A DNA stretch of 64,000 nt from Solanum dulcamara. Its lineage: Eukaryota > Streptophyta > Magnoliopsida > Solanales > Solanaceae. The number at the start of each line of letters is the position of its first letter. The stretch's first letter is position 1. The position numbers were made by a program, and so were the translations under genes. Where the stretch lies: contig NC_077245.1 in assembly GCF_947179165.1 (NCBI RefSeq), forward strand, positions 43,455,286 through 43,519,285. The letters are read 5' to 3'. Under the pieces are notes generated by a model. The model ran no database searches, was not told where the DNA came from, and worked only from the letters and a program-made list of their open reading frames with translations. Positions 12,485 to 22,875 of this stretch are shown piece after piece.

Positions 12485-12487
12485 TAT

Positions 12488-14640
12488 TGTAACAACCCCT
12501 AAAATGTTGTATGTCGGTATTTCAATTCTCGACGAAAATAATACAGCCTCTGTATTTTGGGCATACCTTTTCATAGGTTGGTCCAAATTAGGTGATTCAA
12601 ATTTCTGGGTAATCACAACATCCTTACCTACAACTTTCATGAAGAACATAACTACAAATTCGGAGTATAAGTAGGTCAAATAAATTAATCTTTGCAAGAT
12701 ATAGTGCTGTGACAGAATTGAGTGTTGATAGAAGAAAATTCATATCTCACTGTAGGTTGCTCCAAATTGGTTGATTCTTGAATGATATGAAACTAGACTT
12801 CCATATCTACAATTCTTATGAAGACACCAAATCCTAATAAGGAATTTATCTTATTCAAACGCAGCTTCGAAAACGAGTATTCTGTTAAAAAGAACTCAGC
12901 TTACCTACCATGGAAACATCTAGATGCATTTGACATCATGCATGACATAAATTGTCCTCCATTTAACATCATCCATGACATCAATATATTCCATTAAATT
13001 TTCAGATTTTTCTTTATAATTATTTTATTTATTGTTAGGTCCCTCTTTCCCACCTATAAATACTCACCTTATTTCCTCATTTTATTCATCAAACTTTCTT
13101 AAGCATTTCTTCTCTCTATATACTTCTTCTCAAATATAGTTTTAGTTTTAGTAGTATAAAAATACTACTCCGGTGATTCTTATACTCCGGGTAGTACACA
13201 AAACGCTCTGGCGAGAAGAAAAGGCTAGGGGTCCAAGAGTGTTCCAATTCGGAGTAAACCTTCGGATTTAAGGTATGTAAGGCTTTCATAGCATTGGATT
13301 GAGTTCGTCCATGTGCCCAATATTTAAATTCATTATAATTGAGTTATAGTTTAGTTTTATCCAAATTTTGAATTCTAAATGAAATAATTCTTCTTCTATT
13401 GAGTTTGATATATTATGCATTAATATTATTATTATTCTTATCTCTCATATTATTGGAATTATTGTTCATGGCTACTTTCCCATGAATCCTAATTGATTTA
13501 ATGTTCATGAATATTTTTACACATGTTTTGAGTAAAGATGTTGGCTTTTTATTATTTTTATTGATAAAAAGAGAGTTATATGAATTAATACTATATATGT
13601 ATTTTATTGAGTTTTGAAAGAGCAAAAGAGTTGAATTTGAATGAATTTGAGAAAATGATATTTTGAGCAAGATGTTTTGATGAGATGTAAATGATGTTTT
13701 TGGAAGTATAATGATTGATGAACATGAAATGAGATGAGTTTGATGATTTAAATTAAAGTCCAATGAGACTAGATGATGAGTTTAATATGAGCACATATTT
13801 TGGGAGTAGTATTGAGCACCGAGTTGGGTAAGAGTTTAATTGACTCAAACCCCAGAACTACGTAGCCAGCGTAGGATGAAGGCTATGCCTCTCAAGTCCA
13901 AAAAGAGGACTTTGATGAATGGATCCAAGATGGTGATGTCCTTTACCCTGGCAAGGTATTGGATGGATGTGGCAACGACATCGCTTCGTTGTATCATCGC
14001 TAGCTCATAAGTGATGGTTGTCGGTTAGAGAAACTCCCAACTGAGTAAGCATTGCTTATTACTATTATTTTTATTATTATATTTTAAACTTGCATTACAT
14101 ATTCATGTTGAGATGATGTTGAGTTCTGAGCTGAGTTTTATTGAGAGGAGTATCTTGATATCTGTCCTTACCTTCCTGCCATTTTACATACTCGTACATT
14201 CCACGTACTGACGTCATTCGACCTGCATCGTTTTATGATGCAGATACAGGTATTAGAGATCCTCAACAGGCGCATCGTTGAAGATCATTTCTTTTTGACT
14301 ATTTGGTGAGTCCTTCTTGTATTCGAAGGAACTCCTTATCCTTTTATTATTGTTGAGTGTGATGTTTCTTTTGAGGTAGCCATGGACATGTCATTGGCAC
14401 CTTCTAAGAGTATTAGAGGCTTCATAGATAGAGTCTGATGATGTAATCGGAGTAGTTCTCCTTAGAAACTACTTCTTCTAATAATTATCTATTTTTCCTT
14501 TGATTATGACAAGCTCACATTAGTATTCGTAAGTCTTCCGCTGATGAATAAATAAGAAATGAGACCAAGTGGTTCTCTCAGAAGTCAGAAATGGTTTCTG
14601 AGTGTCGGCCACGCCTAGGGTACCCTCTCGGGGCGTGACA
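12488..14640 (+). repeat. element A LTR 2 (shared middle LTR)
   Basis: It begins TGTAACAACCCC and ends GGGGCGTGACA, 2,153 bp. It is flanked by a polypurine tract on its left and a PBS on its right, so it ends one internal copy and starts the next. No target duplication lies at either edge. Confidence 0.93.
13055..13062 (+). promoter_or_regulatory. LTR 2 TATA box
   Basis: TATAAATA at the same offset as in LTRs 1 and 3. The downstream base differs (TACTCACC here, TACCCACC in the others). Confidence 0.6.
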
Positions 14641-14644
14641 AACT

Positions 14645-14656
14645 TGGTATCAGAGC
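14645..14656 (+). other. primer binding site, copy A2
   Basis: TGGTATCAGAGC starts four bases after the end of LTR 2 and is identical to the copy A1 site. Confidence 0.9.
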
Positions 14657-14857
14657 ACAGAGTTCAAGAGTCCTAGGGTGTCTATGAAGCCGTGTCTAGT
14701 AGAGTCTTGTTTATGGGTGTGTCGTGCACCACACTTATAATCAGGAAGCTATAGGACATTAGGAATTATTTCACTTCTTTCATAATCTGAGTTCGTGCGA
14801 TAGAGTTTAACTCTATAAAATCTTTCTTTCTAATTCGTGCGTTTACACGTTTCAGAC

Positions 14858-15856
14858 ATGCCTCCTAAACGTTCAGCTAGTCAGAGGAACGCTGCCAGCA
14901 CTGAGGTTCCACTATCAGTGATGCCTCCACGGAGAACTAGGGGCTGACCTGCAAGGTCTACTGAGGTACCCCAAGTACCTACTGTTCAGACCACTCCTAC
15001 TTCTGAGGAAGATTTTCGAGGAGCGATTGCTATGCTCACCTAGTTGGTGGCTGCTCGAAATAGTAGCCAAAGTTCCCCAACTCCTAGCTCTAGTTATCAA
15101 GAGTCGTTTGCTGCCACGAGGATCAGAGATTTTTTGAGAATGAATCCGCCGGTCTTCACGAGTTCCAACGTTGATGAAGACCCCCAAAATTTCATTGATG
15201 AGATGTGGAAGATACTAAAAGCGATGCATGCTACAGAGATCGAGGGGGTTGAGTTGGTGTCTTATCAACTCAAAGATGTGGCAAATGTCTGATATAACCA
15301 GTGGGAAGAAAGTAGAGGTGAGGATGCAGAGCCTTCTCTTTGGGATGAGTTTGAAAGAGCATTTCTTGATAACTTCTTTCCCCAAGAGCTACGTGAAGCA
15401 AAAATTGAGGAGTTTGTGAACCTCAAGCAAGAGAGTATGACTGTGAAAGAGTATAGTTTGAAGTTTATTCAATTGTCCAAATATGCCCCAGAAATGATTC
15501 CTAATATGAGGTCTAAGATGAGGAAGTTTGTCTCTGGCCTAGGAAAACATGTAAAGAAAGAATGTAAGGCAATGCTAATGATTTCTGACATGGATTTTTC
15601 TAGATTGATGGTGTATGCTCAGCAGGTTGAGGATGACAAGAAAAGGGACCGAGAGGAACACCTAAGCAAGAAGGCTAAGTTTGCTGGGCATGAGAATGAG
15701 CAGAAGCAAGGGAAGGGTAACAAATCTTTCTTTCAGAAAAGGTCTTCCAATTATGCACCTTCCCCAACAAATGCTTTTACACCTAATACCAGGTAGTATC
15801 AGAGATCGCTAAGTCACCAAAACTTTCGATCTCAAGGTTCTCAGTCCCAATTAAGT
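14858..15856 (+). pseudogene. gag: element A copy 2 gag
   Basis: It starts at ATG 14858 and has the same two early stops as copy 1 (TGA 14945, TAG 15041), at codons 30 and 62. Two private stops follow: TGA at 15290, where copy 1 has the Trp of VWYNQW, and TAG at 15794 in the Pro/Ser-rich linker before the zinc knuckle. Otherwise it reads through the retrotransposon gag domain without indels. The zinc knuckle itself is intact and lies in the next open stretch. Relative to copy 1, the damage is shifted from pol to gag. Confidence 0.88.
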
Positions 15857-18800
15857 ATGGCTCAAGGTTCTAGAGGAAAACCACCATATGCTAGATGTGG
15901 GAGGCTCCATTTGGGAGAGTGTCGTGTGGGCACCAATGCTTGCTACGGATGTGGAAAGATAGGTCACTTCCAGAATGAGTGTCCTTCAAAAAGGCAGGGA
16001 GATGGAAGTAGTAGAGCTCAGTTTTCTTCTGCAGCTCCACAGAATAGAGGTAATCATAGAGGTGCAGCTTCAAGTGCAGGTGGGGGAACCAAACGTCTAT
16101 ATGCTATGGGTAGTCGCCAAGACCAAGAGAATGCACCCGATGTTGTTACTGGTATGCTCCGAGTCCTTTCTTTTGATGTGTATGCATTACTTGATCCGGG
16201 TACTACATTATCTTTTGTGACTCCTTACTTGGCTAGTAAATTTGAGATCCTTCCTGAGTGTCTTCTTGAGCCTTTCAGTGTGTCTACTCCTGTTGGTGAT
16301 TCTATCTTAGCTAAGAGGGTCTATAGAAATTGTACTGTGTCAATCTATCATAGGGATACCATGGCTGACTTAGTTGAGTTGGACATGGTTGATTTTGATG
16401 TGATTCTTGGTATGGACTGGCTTTATTCTTGTTATGCTTCAGTTGATTGTAGGACCCAAATTGTCAAGTTTCAATTTCCAAATGAACCTATCTTAGAGTG
16501 GAAGGGGAATTCTGTAGTGCCTAGGGGTAAATTTATTTCCAACCATAAGGCCAGAAAATTAATCTCTAAGGGATGTATATATCATATAGTCCGAGTCAAA
16601 AATATTAATGATCAGACTCCATCTCTTGAGTCAGTTCCCATTGTGAATGAGTTTCCTGAAGTCTTTCCTGAGGATCTACCCGGAATCCCTCCTGATAGAG
16701 AGATAGACTTTGGTATTGATGTCCTTCCTGATACACAACCTATCTCCATTCCTCCTTATAGGATGGCTCCTGCTGAGTTGAAAGAGTTGAAAGAACAACT
16801 AAAAGACCTCCTAGATAAGGGGTTTATTAGGCCAAGTGTCTCACCTTGGGGCGCTCCTGTCCTATTCGTGCGAAAGAAAGATGGGTCCCTTAGAATGTGC
16901 ATTGATTACCGAAAACTAAACAAGGTCACCATTAAAAACAAGTACCCTCTTCCCAGAATAGATGATTTATTTGACCAACTTCAGGGTGCCACATGCTTCT
17001 CTAAGATAGACCTCAGATCAGGCTATCACCAGTTGAAAGTAAGAGAATGTGACATCCTGAAGACGGCTTTTCGAACCCGCTATGGTCATTTTGAGTTTCT
17101 TTTTATGTCCTTTGGATTGACAAATGCTCCAGCAGCTTTTATGGACCTCATGAACCGAGTATTCAAGCCATACCTAGATACGTTTGTAATTGTCTTCATC
17201 GATGATATTTTGGTCTACTCTAGAAGTAAGAGTGAGCATGCTAATCACCTTAGGATTGTCCTTCAAACTCTTAAGGAGGAGGAGTTGTATGCTATGTTTT
17301 CAAAGTGTGAGTTTTGGCTTGAGTCTATAGCATTCCTAGGCCATATTATATCTGGGGATGGAATCCAAGTTGATACTCAAAAGATTGAGACAGTTAAGAA
17401 CTGGCCCCGACCTACCTCTCCAACCGACATAAGGAGTTTCTTAGGTTTGGCTGGTTACTATAGGAGGTTTGTTGAGGGATTTTCATCCATATCCTCACCA
17501 TTGACTAAGCTGACTCAGAAAAAGGCTAAGTTTCAATGGTCTGATGCTTGTGAGAAAAGTTTTCAAGAGTTGAAAGCTAGATTGACTACTGCTCCAGTAC
17601 TATCCCTACCCGAAGGAACAGATGGTTTTGTAATCTATTGTGATGCTTCAAGAGTTGGGTTGGGATGTGTATTGATGCAGAAATGTAAGGTCATTGCCTA
17701 TGCTTCCAGGCAGCTTAAGACTCATGAGAGGAACTACCCCACTCATGACCTTGAGTTGGCAGCTGTGGTATTTGCTCTTAAGATCTGGCGTCACTATCTT
17801 TATGGTGTACATGTGGATGTGTTTATAGACCATAAGAGCTTACAGTATGTATTCAGCCAAAATGAGCTGAATTTGAGGCAGAGGAGATGGCTAGAGTTGC
17901 TCAAGGATTATGACATGAGCATTCTCTACCACCCAGGTAAAGCAAATGTAGTTGCTGATGCTCTTAGCAGGTTATCTATGGGGAGTACAACCCATGTGGA
18001 AGAGGAAAAGAAGGAGTTGGCAAAGGAAGTGCATAGACTTGCGCGTTTGGGAGTTCAACTTATTGACTCTAGTGAGGGTGGTACAATAGTACGAAATGGA
18101 GCTGAATCATCTCTAGTTGCAGAGGTGAAAGAAAAGCAAGATCAGGATCCCATTCTTCTTCAACTGAAGGATGAGGTTCACAAGCAGAAGGTAATGGCTT
18201 TTACCAAAGGGGGAGATGGAGTGTTGAGATATCAAGAAACATTATGTGTTCCAAGGGTTGATGGTATTAGGGAGAGAATCATGAAAGAAGCCCATAATTC
18301 TAAGTATTCCATCCATCCAGGTTCAACAAAGATGTATCATGACTTAAGAGAAGTATACTGGTGGAGTGGAATGAAGAGAGATATAGCAGAGTTTGTGTCC
18401 AAGTGCCCAAATTGCCAACAAGTTAAAGTTGAGCACCAAAGGCCTTGTGGAGTGGCTCAGAATATAGAGATACCGGAATGGAAGTGGGAAATGATCAATA
18501 TGGACTTCATTACCGATTTACCACGAACCCGCAAACAACATGACTCTACTTGGGTGATTGTGGATAGGATGACCAAATCGGCCCATTTCTTGCCGGTTAA
18601 GACTACGAACACTGCAGAGGATTATGCCAAACTGTATCTTAGAGAGTTTGTTAGACTGCATGGAGTTCCTTTGTCTATCATCTCTGATAGGGGAGCTCAA
18701 TTTACTTCTCAGTTTTCGAAGTCATTTCAGAAGGGCTTGGGTTCAAGAGTGAACCTTAGTACTGCTTTTCATCCGCAAACAGATGGCCAGGCAGAGCGTA

Positions 18801-19585
18801 CGATACAGACTTTGGAGGATATGTTAAGAGCCAGTGTCATTGACTTCAAAGGTAATTGGGATGATCATTTACCTCTTATTGAGTTTGCATACAATAATAG
18901 TTTCCATTCGAGTATTCAAATGGCTCCTTATGAAGCTCTGTATGGGAGGAGATGTAGATCACCAATTGGTTGGTTTGAAGTTGGTGAAGCTGAGTTGATT
19001 GGACCAGACTTGGTTCACCAAGCTATGGAGAAGGTGAAAACCATACAAGAGAGGTTGAGGACTGCTCAAAGTCGCCAAAAATCCTACACTGATGTTAGAA
19101 GAAGAGATTTGGAGTTCGAAGTGTATGATTGGTTATACTTGAAATTTTTACCCATGAAGGGTGTGATGAGATTTGGAAAGAAAGGGAAGCTTAGTCCCCG
19201 CTACATTGGTCCTTATCAGATTATGAGGAGGGTAGGTAACGTAGCCTATGAATTGGAGTTGCCTCCAGAATTAGCTGCTATTCATCCCGTGTTTCACATC
19301 TCTATGCTTAAGAAGTGTTTGGGAGATCCTTCACTTGTTGTCCCAGCTGAGAGCATTGGGGTGAAAGAGAGTTTGAGTTATGAAGAGATTCCAGTTCAAA
19401 TTCTTGATCGTCAGGTTCGCAAATTAAGAACTAAGGAAGTGGCATCTGTCAAAGTCCTATGGCGAAATCAATTTGTTGAAGAGGCTACATGGGAAGCTGA
19501 AGAAGATATGAAGGCTAACTATCCTCATCTATTTATGCCTTCTGATGACGATATTCAAGGTAATATTCCTTACTTCTACCTTTGA
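15857..19585 (+). CDS. pol: element A copy 2 pol, uninterrupted (zinc knuckle, PR, RT, RH, INT, chromodomain)
   Basis: One 1,242-codon frame, ending TGA at 19583. Zinc knuckle CX2CX4HX4C at residues 29-42. Protease [11 protein letters not shown] (114-116, DPG in place of the usual D-S/T-G). RT about 280-520 with FIDD near 447. RNase H about 590-710. Integrase HHCC zinc region about 812-860 and D,D,E core near 881, 943 and 979. GPY motif near 1117. Chromodomain about 1178-1235. The frame is open, but missense changes at conserved places compared with copy 1 suggest decay: Pro to Leu in the RT motif CDI-x-KTAF, Val to Phe before MSFGL, and Thr to Ile next to an RNase H Asp (VFIDHK). The listed start is the first ATG; in the element this is the continuation of gag. 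Confidence 0.9.
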   Translation: MAQGSRGKPPYARCGRLHLGECRVGTNACYGCGKIGHFQNECPSKRQGDGSSRAQFSSAAPQNRGNHRGAASSAGGGTKRLYAMGSRQDQENAPDVVTGMLRVLSFDVYALLDPGTTLSFVTPYLASKFEILPECLLEPFSVSTPVGDSILAKRVYRNCTVSIYHRDTMADLVELDMVDFDVILGMDWLYSCYASVDCRTQIVKFQFPNEPILEWKGNSVVPRGKFISNHKARKLISKGCIYHIVRVKNINDQTPSLESVPIVNEFPEVFPEDLPGIPPDREIDFGIDVLPDTQPISIPPYRMAPAELKELKEQLKDLLDKGFIRPSVSPWGAPVLFVRKKDGSLRMCIDYRKLNKVTIKNKYPLPRIDDLFDQLQGATCFSKIDLRSGYHQLKVRECDILKTAFRTRYGHFEFLFMSFGLTNAPAAFMDLMNRVFKPYLDTFVIVFIDDILVYSRSKSEHANHLRIVLQTLKEEELYAMFSKCEFWLESIAFLGHIISGDGIQVDTQKIETVKNWPRPTSPTDIRSFLGLAGYYRRFVEGFSSISSPLTKLTQKKAKFQWSDACEKSFQELKARLTTAPVLSLPEGTDGFVIYCDASRVGLGCVLMQKCKVIAYASRQLKTHERNYPTHDLELAAVVFALKIWRHYLYGVHVDVFIDHKSLQYVFSQNELNLRQRRWLELLKDYDMSILYHPGKANVVADALSRLSMGSTTHVEEEKKELAKEVHRLARLGVQLIDSSEGGTIVRNGAESSLVAEVKEKQDQDPILLQLKDEVHKQKVMAFTKGGDGVLRYQETLCVPRVDGIRERIMKEAHNSKYSIHPGSTKMYHDLREVYWWSGMKRDIAEFVSKCPNCQQVKVEHQRPCGVAQNIEIPEWKWEMINMDFITDLPRTRKQHDSTWVIVDRMTKSAHFLPVKTTNTAEDYAKLYLREFVRLHGVPLSIISDRGAQFTSQFSKSFQKGLGSRVNLSTAFHPQTDGQAERTIQTLEDMLRASVIDFKGNWDDHLPLIEFAYNNSFHSSIQMAPYEALYGRRCRSPIGWFEVGEAELIGPDLVHQAMEKVKTIQERLRTAQSRQKSYTDVRRRDLEFEVYDWLYLKFLPMKGVMRFGKKGKLSPRYIGPYQIMRRVGNVAYELELPPELAAIHPVFHISMLKKCLGDPSLVVPAESIGVKESLSYEEIPVQILDRQVRKLRTKEVASVKVLWRNQFVEEATWEAEEDMKANYPHLFMPSDDDIQGNIPYFYL

Positions 19586-19702
19586 GTCGATGTTTATTCT
19601 TGAGTTTGAGTCATTGACCATTTGAGTATCGGAGTTGATGTATTGATGATATTCATTCTTTATGTCTCCTATTTTCATCTTCATTCGAGGACGAATGATC
19701 CC

Positions 19703-19712
19703 AAGGGGGAGA
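19703..19712 (+). other. polypurine tract, copy A2
   Basis: AAGGGGGAGA is three bases before LTR 3, identical to the tract before LTR 2. Confidence 0.85.
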
Positions 19713-19715
19713 TAT

Positions 19716-21868
19716 TGTAACAACCCCTAAAATGTTGTATGTCGGTATTTCAATTCTCGACGAAAATAATACAGCCTCTGTATTTTGGGCATAACTTTTC
19801 ATAGGTTGGTCCAAATTAGGTGATTCAAATTTCTGGGTAATCACACATCCTTACCTACAACTTTCATGAAGAACATAACTACAAATTCGGAGTATAAGTA
19901 GGTCAAATAAATTAATCTTTGCAAGATATAGTGATGTGACGGAATTGAGTGTTGATAGAAGAAAATTCATATCTCACTGTAGGTTGCTCCAAATTGGTTG
20001 ATTCTTGAATGATATGAAACTAGACTTCCATATCTACAATTCTTATGAAGACACCAAATCCTAATAAGGAATTTATCTTATTCAAACGCAGCTTCGAAAA
20101 CGAGTATTCTGTTAAAAAGAACTCATCTTACCTACCATGGAAACATCTAGATGCATTTGATATCATGCATGACATAAATTGTCCTCCATTTAACATCATC
20201 CATGACATCAATATATTCCATTAAATTTTCAGATTTTTCTTTATAATTATTTTATTTATTGTTAGGTCCCTCTTTCCCACCTATAAATACCCACCTTATT
20301 TCCTCATTTTATTCATCAAACTTTCTTAAGCATTTCTTCTCTCTATATACTTCTTCTCAAATATAGTTTTAGTTTTAGTAGTATAAAAATACTACTCCGG
20401 TGATTCTTATACTCCGGGTAGTACACAAAACGCTCCGGCGAGAAGAAAAGGCTAGGGGTCCAAGAGTGTTCCAATTCGGAGTAAACCTTCGGATTTAAGG
20501 TATGTAAGGCTTTCATAGCATTGGATTGAGTTCGTCCATGTGCCCAATATTTAAATTCATTATAATTGAGTTATAATTTAGTTTTATCCAAATCTTGAAT
20601 TCTAAATGAAATAATTCTTCTTCTATTGAGTTTGATATATTATGCATTAATATTATTATTATTCTTATCTCTCATATTATTGGAATTATTGTTCATGGCT
20701 ACTTTCCCATGAATCCTAATTGATTTAATGTTCATGAATATTTTTACACATGTTTTGAGTAAAGATGTTGGCTTTTTATTATTTTTATTGATAAAAAGAG
20801 AGTTATATGAATTAATACTATATATGTATTTTATTGAGTTTTGAAAGAGCAAAAGAGTTGAATTTGAATGAATTTGAGAAAATGATATTTTGAGCAAGAT
20901 GTTTTGATGAGATGTAAATGATGTTTTTGGAAGTATAATGATTGATGAACATGAAATGAGATGAGTTTGATGATTTAAATTAAAGTCCAATGAGACTAGA
21001 TGATGAGTTTAATATGAGCACATATTTTGGGAGTAGTATTGAGCACCGAGTTGGGTAAGAGTTTAATTGACTCAAACCCCAGAACTACGTAGCCAGCGTA
21101 GGATGGAGGCTATGCCTCTTAAGTCCCAAAAAGAGGACTTTGATGAATGGATCCAAGATGGTGATGTCCTTTACCCTAGCAAGGTATTGGATGGATGTGG
21201 CAACGACATCGCTTCGTTGTATCATCGCTAGCTCATAAGTGATGGTTGTCGGTTAGAGAAACTCCCAACTGAGTAAGCATTGCTTATTACTATTATTTTT
21301 ATTATTATATTTTAAACTTGCATTACATATTCATGTTGAGATGATATTGAGTTCTGAGCTGAGTTTTATTGAGACGAGTATCTTGATATATGTCCTTACC
21401 TTCCTGCCATTTTACATACTCGTACATTCCACGTACTGACGTCATTCGACCTGCATCGTTTTATGATGCAGATACAGGTATTAGAGATCCTCAACAGGCG
21501 CATCATTGAAGATCATTTCTTTTTGACTATTTGGTGAGTCCTTCTTGTATTCGAAGGAACTCCTTATCCTTTTATTATTGTTGAGTGTGATGTTTCTTTT
21601 GAGGTAGCCATGGACATATCATTGGCACCTTCTAAGAGTATTAGAGGCTTCATAGACAGAGTCTGATGATGTAATCGGAGTAGTTCTCCTTAGAAACTAC
21701 TTCTTCTAATAATTATCTATTTTTCCTTTGATTATGACAAGCCCACATTAGTATTCTTAAGTCTTCCGCTGATGAATAAATAAGAAATGAGACCAAGTGG
21801 TTCTCTCAGAAGTCAGAAATGGTTTCTGAGTGCCGGCCACGCCTAGGGTACCCTCTCGGGGCGTGATA
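19716..21868 (+). repeat. element A LTR 3
   Basis: It begins TGTAACAACCCC and ends GGGGCGTGATA, 2,153 bp. The terminal CA is mutated to TA, but the end is fixed by the TSD that follows. The TATAAATA box is at 20282-20289. A one-base deletion is seen near 19845 (CACACATCC against CACAACATCC). Confidence 0.92.
20282..20289 (+). promoter_or_regulatory. LTR 3 TATA box
   Basis: TATAAATA at the conserved LTR offset. Transcription from this LTR would run out into the LINE in antisense direction. Confidence 0.6.
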
Positions 21869-21873
21869 ATCAA
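21869..21873. repeat. target site duplication ATCAA (right copy, element A)
   Basis: Exact match to 5254-5258. LINE endonuclease sequence resumes directly after it. Confidence 0.9.
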
Positions 21874-22105
21874 TAACTCTGTACTTAATATCCAGAGTCC
21901 AAAATATCCAAATCTTACCATTAAGATTGCAAACGGATTTATTCATGGCAAGTTGAATTCTAAAACTTTAAGATGTGCATTGCTAGAAAAATGGTTCAAG
22001 AATGGAAATAATGGAAGTTTTGTGGATATGTTTGAGAGACTTAAGTCTGTCTATGACACCTTTGGTATTGATACCTCTAGAATTCCATACAATTGTGTTA
22101 ATCAT
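21874..22105 (-). pseudogene. LINE ORF2 start and endonuclease N-terminal half
   Basis: Minus-strand ATG at 22105-22103 starts a peptide with TIVWNSRGINTKG followed by DRLKSLKHIHK, the standard opening of plant LINE endonucleases (WN-x-RG near the start). A stop near 21,980 and a shift follow. Sequence then continues to the insertion point, and the rest of the domain is at 4756-5258. The ATG overlaps the stop codon of ORF1 as ATGA, so ORF2 may be translated by termination-reinitiation. Confidence 0.8.
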
Positions 22106-22875
22106 TGATTGGATCTGAGATTATGGACTCTAGTATTTGGTTTGCTAGCAAGAGCAGGAATGTTTGCAATTTGTGGGTTATGGTGAATGCCTCTCGGAGA
22201 TAAACCTTGCTCACCAGCTAACTGATTTATCTCATCATTCGTAACAGTCGTAGTGATTTTGGAGGGTGCAAATTCCCTAGAGAACTGTTCAGCATTCTCT
22301 TCCTCACCTTTCTGTTCAACTTCTCCTTGAAACTCTTTATCAAATTCATCTTCCGAATGTACAACACCATACTCATCAAGCTCATTTGCTAAAGTAGGAG
22401 TAGTATTTAGAGTACTAATAATGGCAGAGTCTTGCTCTGGTTGCATAATTGGGCCTGACTGAATGTTTAAAGGAGTAACAATGATGGAGTCTTCACTATT
22501 AAAATCTGGGCTTCTGATAGGAATAGTCTGATCAAGTAAAACAAACTGCGAGCAAGTATTAGCAACTACATGACCAGAATTATCGTATTTGATTGCATAG
22601 TCATCACTAATATCAGTGGTGGCTACAACAGCTTGATGTTGTTTTTGTTGTTTCCTCTTTCTAGTTTCCTTTCTTTTTATAGTCCTAGAGTTAGCAGTCT
22701 GATTGGAGTTACTAGAGTCAGCTTGAGCACTTGGAGAATGTTCACCTCTGAAATTACAGCACATATCTTGGTCATTAGCAACCCCCATAATAGGTTTTGT
22801 ACCTTGCTCATCTTTATTTCCAAAATGAGTTGTATTTACCTTTGAACCAACAGCAGCCTCTTGAGTTTTAAGCAT
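22102..22875 (-). pseudogene. LINE ORF1, C-terminal part
   Basis: A 257-codon open stretch, Gln/Asn/Ser/Glu-rich and hydrophilic, with a basic KRKETRKRKQQKQ patch and an acidic segment (EFDKEFQGEVEQKGEEEN). It ends at TGA (22104-22102), overlapping the ORF2 start by one base in the ATGA arrangement. It has no recognisable domain. Low-complexity tails like this are common in plant LINE ORF1 proteins after the zinc knuckle. Assignment rests on position between the zinc knuckle and ORF2. Confidence 0.7.

Larger units (their letters stand above)
5259..21868 (+). mobile_element. element A: three-LTR tandem Ty3/gypsy chromovirus
   Basis: The order is LTR, internal, LTR, internal, LTR, with LTRs at 5259-7412, 12488-14640 and 19716-21868. 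Both internal regions have the same PBS (TGGTATCAGAGC), a gag-pol frame of exactly 4,728 bp from ATG to stop, and the same polypurine tract. The whole unit is flanked by one 5-bp TSD (ATCAA) and sits in the LINE endonuclease. Protein order (gag with zinc knuckle, protease, RT, RNase H, integrase, chromodomain) places it among chromoviruses, most likely Tekay/Del. The middle LTR serves both as 3' LTR of copy 1 and 5' LTR of copy 2. Confidence 0.93.

Noticed and set aside
6184..20990. Identical 116-codon minus-strand frame in each element A LTR (6184-6534, 13413-13763, 20640-20990)
   Set aside because: It is repeated only because the LTR is repeated. The translation is low-complexity (Asn, Ser, Ile) from AT-rich LTR sequence, antisense to the element, with no domain.
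5259..21868. Two independent adjacent insertions of family A
   Set aside because: Only three LTRs are present, the middle one has no TSD, one TSD encloses everything, and two gag stops are shared.
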